Assembly: GCA_902559035.1 (NCBI GenBank) | Contig: CACEGG010000009.1 | Span: 1 to 55,921 of the forward strand | Direction: 5' to 3' | From: an uncultured Bacteroidota bacterium | Lineage (GTDB): Bacteria > Bacteroidota > Bacteroidia > Flavobacteriales > Flavobacteriaceae | Length of the DNA: 55,921 nt | Shown: piece after piece, positions 54,001-55,921 of the stretch | Numbering within the stretch: position 1 is the stretch's first letter | Layout of the letters: every line of letters begins with the position of its first letter | Program-made: the position numbers and the translations under genes | Notes under the pieces: generated by a model | What the model saw: the letters and a program-made list of their open reading frames with translations, nothing else | Told to the model about the DNA's origin: nothing | Database searches by the model: none

Positions 54001-55921
54001 GCGAATTTAGCTTCTTCTGATGCATTGGAACTAAGTATTACAAGTGATGAAAGAATGCCTAAAGTAGTAATTAAATCAAGTGATACAGTTCTTGATGAAA
54101 ATGCCGGAACTTTAAGTTTTGATGTTGTTTTAGTGGATGCTGCCGGTGCTGCTGCAAACTGGACAAATACTGAACTTCCAACAAATGCTGAATCAGACTT
54201 TGATTTTATGGGAGAATTTGATGGACATAAATACTATTTTTCAAGAAGTAGATATACTTGGGCTCAAGCAAAACAAAATGCCTTAGATCTTGGAGGACAA
54301 ATGCTTGTAATTGAAGACGCAGAGGAAAATGATTTTGTTGGTCAAATAATGATTTATGATGGAACTTGGATAGGACATAGTAGACCAACCGAAGCTGATG
54401 CTTGGTCAAATATTTATGGATCAGATACTTACACAAATTGGGCACATGTTAACAGTGGAGGAAATGCAAATGATTTAACTGGTTATGCTTTGACTTATGG
54501 GAATGAATGGTACAATCACAGTGAAAATGATCAAAGACATTTTATTTTAGAATATGGTCCTGTTGCATCTTCTGAACTTGAATCTTCAGTTCTTGTTGAA
54601 TATAATGGAGATGCTACAATTGGAAATGGAAACGATTATACTACATCCTCAACGATTGCTACAATTCCTGCTGGCTCACAGAAAACGACAATAACTTTAA
54701 CTGGACTTGATGATAGTATTGAAGAACCAATAGAGCAAATTAATATGAATTTGGCTTTAAGATTTTCCGAAATAGAAGTTGATGAGGATGGAAATCCAAA
54801 AAGTATCTCCAATGTAGAACTAGGTGAAACAACTTCTCTAAATGTTCAGGTAAGTGATGACGAAGTGCCTGTAGTGACATATACGACATCTGGTACAGAA
54901 ATTTCTGAAAATAATGGAAGTGTAACTATTACTGCTACACTTTCTAATGAAAAACTTGACCCAACAACGGTTACATTATCTCTTGATGGAACATCAACAG
55001 CTTTAGTTGATTATAGTGTTTCGTCAATTTATAATAAATCAACTATTGCAGGTGTTCAAGGTGAATATGGATCAAGAAATGGATCCGGAGATCAGGCAAG
55101 ATTTGGAAGAATTGAAGGAATGGTCAATTATTTAGACAATACCTTCTTAATAGCCGACAGAGATATGCATACTATTAAACGAGTTAGTTATGATGGTACT
55201 GTTTCAAGTTTTATAGGAAAAGATTACCAATGTATGGGTGGGACTGGAGATGCAAATGATGTTGGTATTTGTTCTCCTGATGCAATAGCAGCTGACCTTT
55301 CAAATGGTAATGTATTTTGGACTCAAGGAAGAGATATTTATGGTTATAATGCATCTGACAATCAAATTTCATTATTATATGATGGTGATTCTGATAATTT
55401 TGGATGGATGGGTGGAATTACTGTTTTAAATTCTGAAATTTATTTTTCAGATAGAGAAAGAGATGTTTTATATAAATTATCATGGAATGGATCAGATTTT
55501 GATAAATCTGTTGTTGCTGGAGTTGAGAACAATGGGAAAAATTGGGATATTTGGGATTCGAATGCACCGACAACTGTTTCCGCCAGTGAACCTTCACTTA
55601 GTGCCCCCTCATATTTAACAGCTGATCCTGTAAATAATAAAATTTACATAGGTAATGGTCACAGAGAATGGAATAACGATTGGTATAGAAGATCAATTGT
55701 TCAAGTCTTAGACTTGAATAATAATACAGTATCAATATTAAGAAATACTTCGATTTTCTATGCTGTATCAATGGGTTACATGCCTTTCGGACAAGTAGCT
55801 GTCGATTCATCAGGTACAGTTTATTTACCATCTGATTATGGATTAGTTGCAGTTGTTAAATTTACTGATACTGGAGAAGACTATGTCTCTAATACGATTG
55901 GGGAAGGAACTAATGAGGAAT
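45067..55921 (+). CDS. Giant multidomain surface protein (cadherin-like, Calx-beta, lectin, propeller), 3' partial
   Basis: 3,618 complete codons, frame open to the window edge. The signal peptide MKNLISLIFLTFTMFVFA ends before Gln19. Residues 19-871 hold nine cadherin-like repeats. From Pro872 a unit of about 705 residues repeats at 1577, 2281 and 2998. Each unit has a Calx-beta domain interrupted by a C-type-lectin-like domain (about 915-1059, 1614-1745, 2318-2460, 3040-3165). The next Calx-beta domain is interrupted by an NHL-type propeller (about 1200-1515, 1888-2221, 2617-2940, 3320 onward). Cysteine is almost absent; I see only 3389 and 3402. Placement behind gldKLMN suggests type IX export and an adhesive role, both inferred; the C-terminal sorting domain is not in the window. 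Confidence 0.92.
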   Translation, partial: MKNLISLIFLTFTMFVFAQEAPVANDQSITINEGDSSTGNLTGSDSDGDALSFAVVGTPNRGTVTINSNGSFTYVHSGGEGASDSFTFRITDDSSSQLTSNIATVTITINPVNDAPVIADISKTLDEGASAEISVSGTDAESAILVYEIVSAPSNGTFTLDSSTGLGYYTHSGSETTSDSFVVRAKESTANVYSANATVTITVNAVNDTPLSPDGTVTLDEGTSSQSVSFGASDAEGSSLTINVSSQGSFGTAVVSGGDFIYTHDGSETTSDTFSYSVSDGTLSSTGMITVTINPTNDAPTGVADTYYITRNSTTQMAAEIGVLRNDTDSDSASTLFSVSQGSTPPQYGQLTLNQDGSFSYITDGTNSTFNSDSFSYTVSDGSATSSEVTVTLEVASIIPVPNSYTNAEGATLTVDATNGVVTNDVDPNGLTLSATVVANPTYGTLTLNADGSFTYEHDGTENRKDSFTYNLKNANDDESKSTFVVINNTNVNDTPTSSGTAFTLNEGASNIFTPTYADTDTQLTGITFVITTDVTNGVLSDNGDGTYTYIHNGGETTSDTFTYSVSDGEFTVENLAGAITVTAVNDIPVATNLSYTLNEAGSIVIDYAGTDAETAANDLDFVKLSDPTNGSITVANGVTTYTHNGSETTSDSFTFAAYDGTVQSAAGTVSITLNPVNSAPIVSAVAFTINEDASTTFNLGASSTEPEGQTMTYAISTPTNGTASVNAGTGEVSYNHDGSETTTDTFTFTATDSEGLASAAGTITVTLNPVNDAPVIADATLNVDQYDELTFSVPGTDAEGSSLTYTIITNPSQGTLEDNGSGSYTYYNDSTADLTGSSTTDTFVVKANDGTVDSANKTLTFTIAGIDESIPQIILTSNTTSLTETDAGGGTLTVNAILVSNSFYSNRRDMNADPVAVGATNSLGYKYIGEYAGHKYYYKTTSNDWKTNSDAKTMAAAQGGYLWTIESEAEQTAVRNLLDAQSISKNDIWLGLNHDYTDKTWKWINGHSFSGEYVNWNSYDASEDSSGFITKPVVKHNSNGWQNHDVNQGGRILIEFDNNVTASSDITFEVAAAGSSTATVTDDYTLSASTITISSGASSGTLTVTEVADTVDEASESIILEAGNVTAGSARIKRSQNSLTVNLVDNEKTSVAFSTTKTTFAEADGDIVMTATLNNVKPFDTAITLTLGGTATVDEDYSTDDDGYLEGIASGFNSPEGVVQATSGDYYVAEERRVYKVAANGTKTLIAGDGNWGNHSGDAQPISQAKFRNIGKMVVHKASARSASGSADVIYLYDERVIRKIDLGNSLIYYITGSGDWTENFVNGTLAEAKFRSIRDITLSNDGNTLYVIDENAIRAIDMANDAVSTIAGNRDWGYQDGSLSSSRFEGPQGLAMDSSGDLIVRQYGKLRKIDIDGNSVTTLLENDWSSGDLFIDSSDNVYFASEDRHYIYKYSSEGEFTKIISSENDSGTVDGVLKDAKIERPMDIILNLAGDLVFVERNSTGSLRKIDFVNKLRIPAGQQTGTFTLSINDDGSFENDETISVVVASAENINFNSDPVLALTIDGSDNTLAGYDSAPEVTLVSATSNIAEEGGSTILTFQLGDASESGARQDMSEGSKGEYAYLGAIGTHKYYMSYNYETWTEARDVATGLGGYLVAVNDQTENDWIRARMKDAGYEWNSVWIGYTDESSEGIFEWANGSDSTYENWQNGEPNNSGGEDYTELMSNGRWNDLPNNNTQLYVIEFSGTVSSLPTVITYTATESETGEFTLPTVAPITIAAGSSKATLTISAKSDTDPEGSDSVTYAITDVTNGTAGSKSSTTVKIDDNDPETATIAAISDPTFAEEAGELVITATIPNAKTFASSLGVTINQGGSDTATFGTDFEITELNNVSTLAGSGTSNYSDGTGDSASFSAPGSIVSDSSGNLYVADGDNNVIRKVTTAGVVTTFAGNGNWAHDREEGFRTDVGFARPRTLVFNSAGELFVFEDGRHRISKINTSGNVTRVIGDYNGSGWGDTDGDKTQAQFSNIYGMAFDSSGNLFVTDSRDGGKIKKITFDPGSGDARSTTFAGTGNWGEIDGPGNEAEFRNPGGIVIDANDIIYVADRHNHKIRKITASGVVSTFAGDGYGDQDGSLLNARFQQPFGMSADASGDIYIAESDGNRIRKIDISEGSVSTVAGTGTYGHLDSTLLSSQFKRPEGVLATTSTIYIADTDNHRIRQIELLPSIKIPAGSTSGTLTLKGIDDFKFESDETATVSISSYTNLVNSSIADIATTVTSQDAAPVARISVEDDVLDEQGAGTTTVNVSLSDAYSSSKVDMSPSDKADYYYLGTHNGSKYYASKNNEHLNFEDANSRATALGGQLAILTSSGEQETVVNGIYAQDPEFSADNNIWLNHWIGYYLDDNENWVWNNSVTSNYENWTDSWQRDENWNREAGYLHTNGLWHSSEKRSHRRFVVEFSSAISDSDTVVDLSFADANSSGTTLEGADGADFSSNLTDGKLTITAGNPSGSLVLTAVDDNIDESIEQFTVSLDGATGATVDTDTSNTSVNVTINDNELTTVTLAVKDGVSTISEVDGQATLEATLTNAKLNPVEVKLAFADSGNLVAIFGQDYDSSDLNAVSTFAGSGNTGYLDGDAEDAEFSNQVRNIISDSSGNIYVADTENRRIRKIDTQGNVTTYNKGADNYDTQLDGPTGMAFDGAGNMYVTEEWNNRVSKVDPSGNVTRFANPSGQGGSDNGDVSSETRFQGTQDVAFDSQGNMFVLEWQRIRKIEFSGSTAVSSDFVGNGSWGNQDGTGSEARFGQVQNIVIDSNDNIFFADESHQIIKKVTPEGVVTTIAGNGNWDYADGFGTNAKFRQPSYLAIDSDDNLYVSDRENNRIRKIEPQSDGKYKVSTIAGNGNYGYVDGTADQAEFKQVTSLVEFSGTLYAFDRDENKLRKLLLSPVMSIPAGAKTASFNISGIDDTSFESTEAIKVTPTASGANLASSDALELSITSDERMPKVVIKSSDTVLDENAGTLSFDVVLVDAAGAAANWTNTELPTNAESDFDFMGEFDGHKYYFSRSRYTWAQAKQNALDLGGQMLVIEDAEENDFVGQIMIYDGTWIGHSRPTEADAWSNIYGSDTYTNWAHVNSGGNANDLTGYALTYGNEWYNHSENDQRHFILEYGPVASSELESSVLVEYNGDATIGNGNDYTTSSTIATIPAGSQKTTITLTGLDDSIEEPIEQINMNLALRFSEIEVDEDGNPKSISNVELGETTSLNVQVSDDEVPVVTYTTSGTEISENNGSVTITATLSNEKLDPTTVTLSLDGTSTALVDYSVSSIYNKSTIAGVQGEYGSRNGSGDQARFGRIEGMVNYLDNTFLIADRDMHTIKRVSYDGTVSSFIGKDYQCMGGTGDANDVGICSPDAIAADLSNGNVFWTQGRDIYGYNASDNQISLLYDGDSDNFGWMGGITVLNSEIYFSDRERDVLYKLSWNGSDFDKSVVAGVENNGKNWDIWDSNAPTTVSASEPSLSAPSYLTADPVNNKIYIGNGHREWNNDWYRRSIVQVLDLNNNTVSILRNTSIFYAVSMGYMPFGQVAVDSSGTVYLPSDYGLVAVVKFTDTGEDYVSNTIGEGTNEE
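45121..47679 (+). repeat. Nine tandem cadherin-like repeats in the giant protein
   Basis: Residues 19-871 comprise nine units of 90-100 residues. Most open with a TLNEGAS-type strand, carry D..G or DAEG acidic turns and NGTVT...GSFTYTHDG, then a GSETTSDTFTYSVSDG stretch, and close with VTITINPVNDAP. These are bacterial Ig/cadherin-like (VCBS/CHDL) domains that usually bind calcium at their junctions and build a rigid stalk. Recurrent PVNDAP-type linkers mark the borders. Confidence 0.88.
47680..49794 (+). repeat. Super-repeat unit 1: split Calx-beta with lectin, then with propeller
   Basis: Residues 872-1576. The lectin-like insert (about 915-1059; AGHKYYYKTTSNDW, AAAQGGYLWTIESEAEQ, NDIWLGLNHDYTDKTWKW) has WQN where WND is expected and no EPN. 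The second Calx-beta strand set begins SVAFSTTKTTFAEADGD, breaks after ATVDEDYS, contains a propeller to about 1515, and resumes LRIPAGQQTGTFTLSINDDG. Confidence 0.8.
49795..51906 (+). repeat. Super-repeat unit 2: split Calx-beta with lectin, then with propeller
   Basis: Residues 1577-2280. The lectin-like insert keeps EPN (1711-1713) and WND (1729-1731), the calcium and sugar signature. The propeller insert (about 1888-2221) shows regular NHL blades such as GNLYVADGDNNVIRKV and FAGTGNWGEIDGPGNEAEF. The host domain breaks after TATFGTDFEI and resumes IKIPAGSTSGTLTLKGIDD. Confidence 0.82.
51907..54057 (+). repeat. Super-repeat unit 3: split Calx-beta with lectin, then with propeller
   Basis: Residues 2281-2997. 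The lectin-like insert (about 2318-2460; NGSKYYASKNNEHLNFEDA, ALGGQLAILTSSGEQ, NIWLNHWIGYYLDD) lacks both EPN and WND. The host of the propeller breaks after AIFGQDYDSS and resumes MSIPAGAKTASFNISGIDD at about 2944. Confidence 0.8.
54058..55921 (+). repeat. Super-repeat unit 4, cut by the window end
   Basis: Residues 2998 onward. The lectin-like insert (about 3040-3165; FDGHKYYFSRSRYTWAQAKQ, LGGQMLVIEDAEEND) lacks EPN and WND. The next Calx-beta breaks after STALVDYSV and a propeller begins STIAGVQGEYGSRNGSGDQA. This propeller differs from the others: blades are longer and less regular, and it carries the only two cysteines I see (3389, 3402). Confidence 0.75.

Noticed and set aside
50475-54445. 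Several minus-strand ORFs of 64-144 codons opposite the giant gene
   Set aside because: They mirror the codon pattern of the long plus-strand ORF, have no recognisable domains, and vanish where the repeat sequence varies.
45067-55921. CRISPR array or short tandem DNA repeats in the giant gene
   Set aside because: The repetition is at protein-domain level in one open frame; there are no identical 25-40-base repeats with unique spacers.

Overview
The window looks like a chromosomal segment of a marine-type Bacteroidota bacterium, most likely Flavobacteriia. The evidence is the complete gldKLMN set of the type IX secretion/gliding machinery, low-GC DNA with almost no Shine-Dalgarno sequences, several -7 boxes of the Bacteroidota form TANNTTTG (one with a perfect TTTG at the 19-base spacing), and family-typical neighbourhoods (coaX-OMP-TPR-lptC-PPIase; miaB-AAA+ regulator-lptE-TPR-secG; mreBCD-mrdA-rodA).

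Region 1 (1-3236) is a sugar-oxidation module: a DUF1080 lipoprotein, a GMC flavoprotein dehydrogenase and its small Tat-type subunit. It probably makes and cleaves 3-keto-sugars in the periplasm.

Region 2 (3277-9464) is a small integrative element of about 6.2 kb lying in a tRNA-Phe gene. It is bounded by 24-bp direct repeats of the tRNA 3' end. It carries a tyrosine integrase beside the tRNA, an excisionase-like protein, a serine recombinase preceded by a long dyad, a solitary ParB-DNA methyltransferase fusion and a CDF-type metal transporter. AGAACA/TGTTCT motifs cluster at both ends, and a tRNA-like tail with its own terminator sits in the middle, suggesting a composite history. The element replaces the tRNA's terminator with its own.

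Region 3 (9442-23635) is core chromosome: tRNA-Phe, coaX, an outer-membrane protein, a TPR protein, lptC, a SurA/PpiD-like isomerase, ruvC, hemW, an M20 peptidase, tRNA-Leu(UAG), a Prc-like S41 protease and a lone peptide-type ABC permease. Region 4 (23636-37416, minus strand) holds the cell-shape operon mreB-mreC-mreD-mrdA-rodA, then purH, a free-methionine sulfoxide reductase-like GAF protein, groES-groEL, and the secG/lptE/AAA+ regulator/miaB operon. topA (37556-40021) faces the other way.

Region 5 (40175-55921) is gldKLMN followed by the most unusual gene, an ORF of at least 3,618 codons still open at the window edge. It encodes a secreted giant with nine cadherin-like repeats, then a super-repeat of about 705 residues present at least four times. 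In each unit one Calx-beta domain appears split by a C-type-lectin-like domain and the next Calx-beta domain is split at a different loop by an NHL-type beta-propeller. Its position after gldKLMN and its signal peptide suggest a type IX-secreted surface adhesin; the C-terminal sorting domain would lie outside the window.
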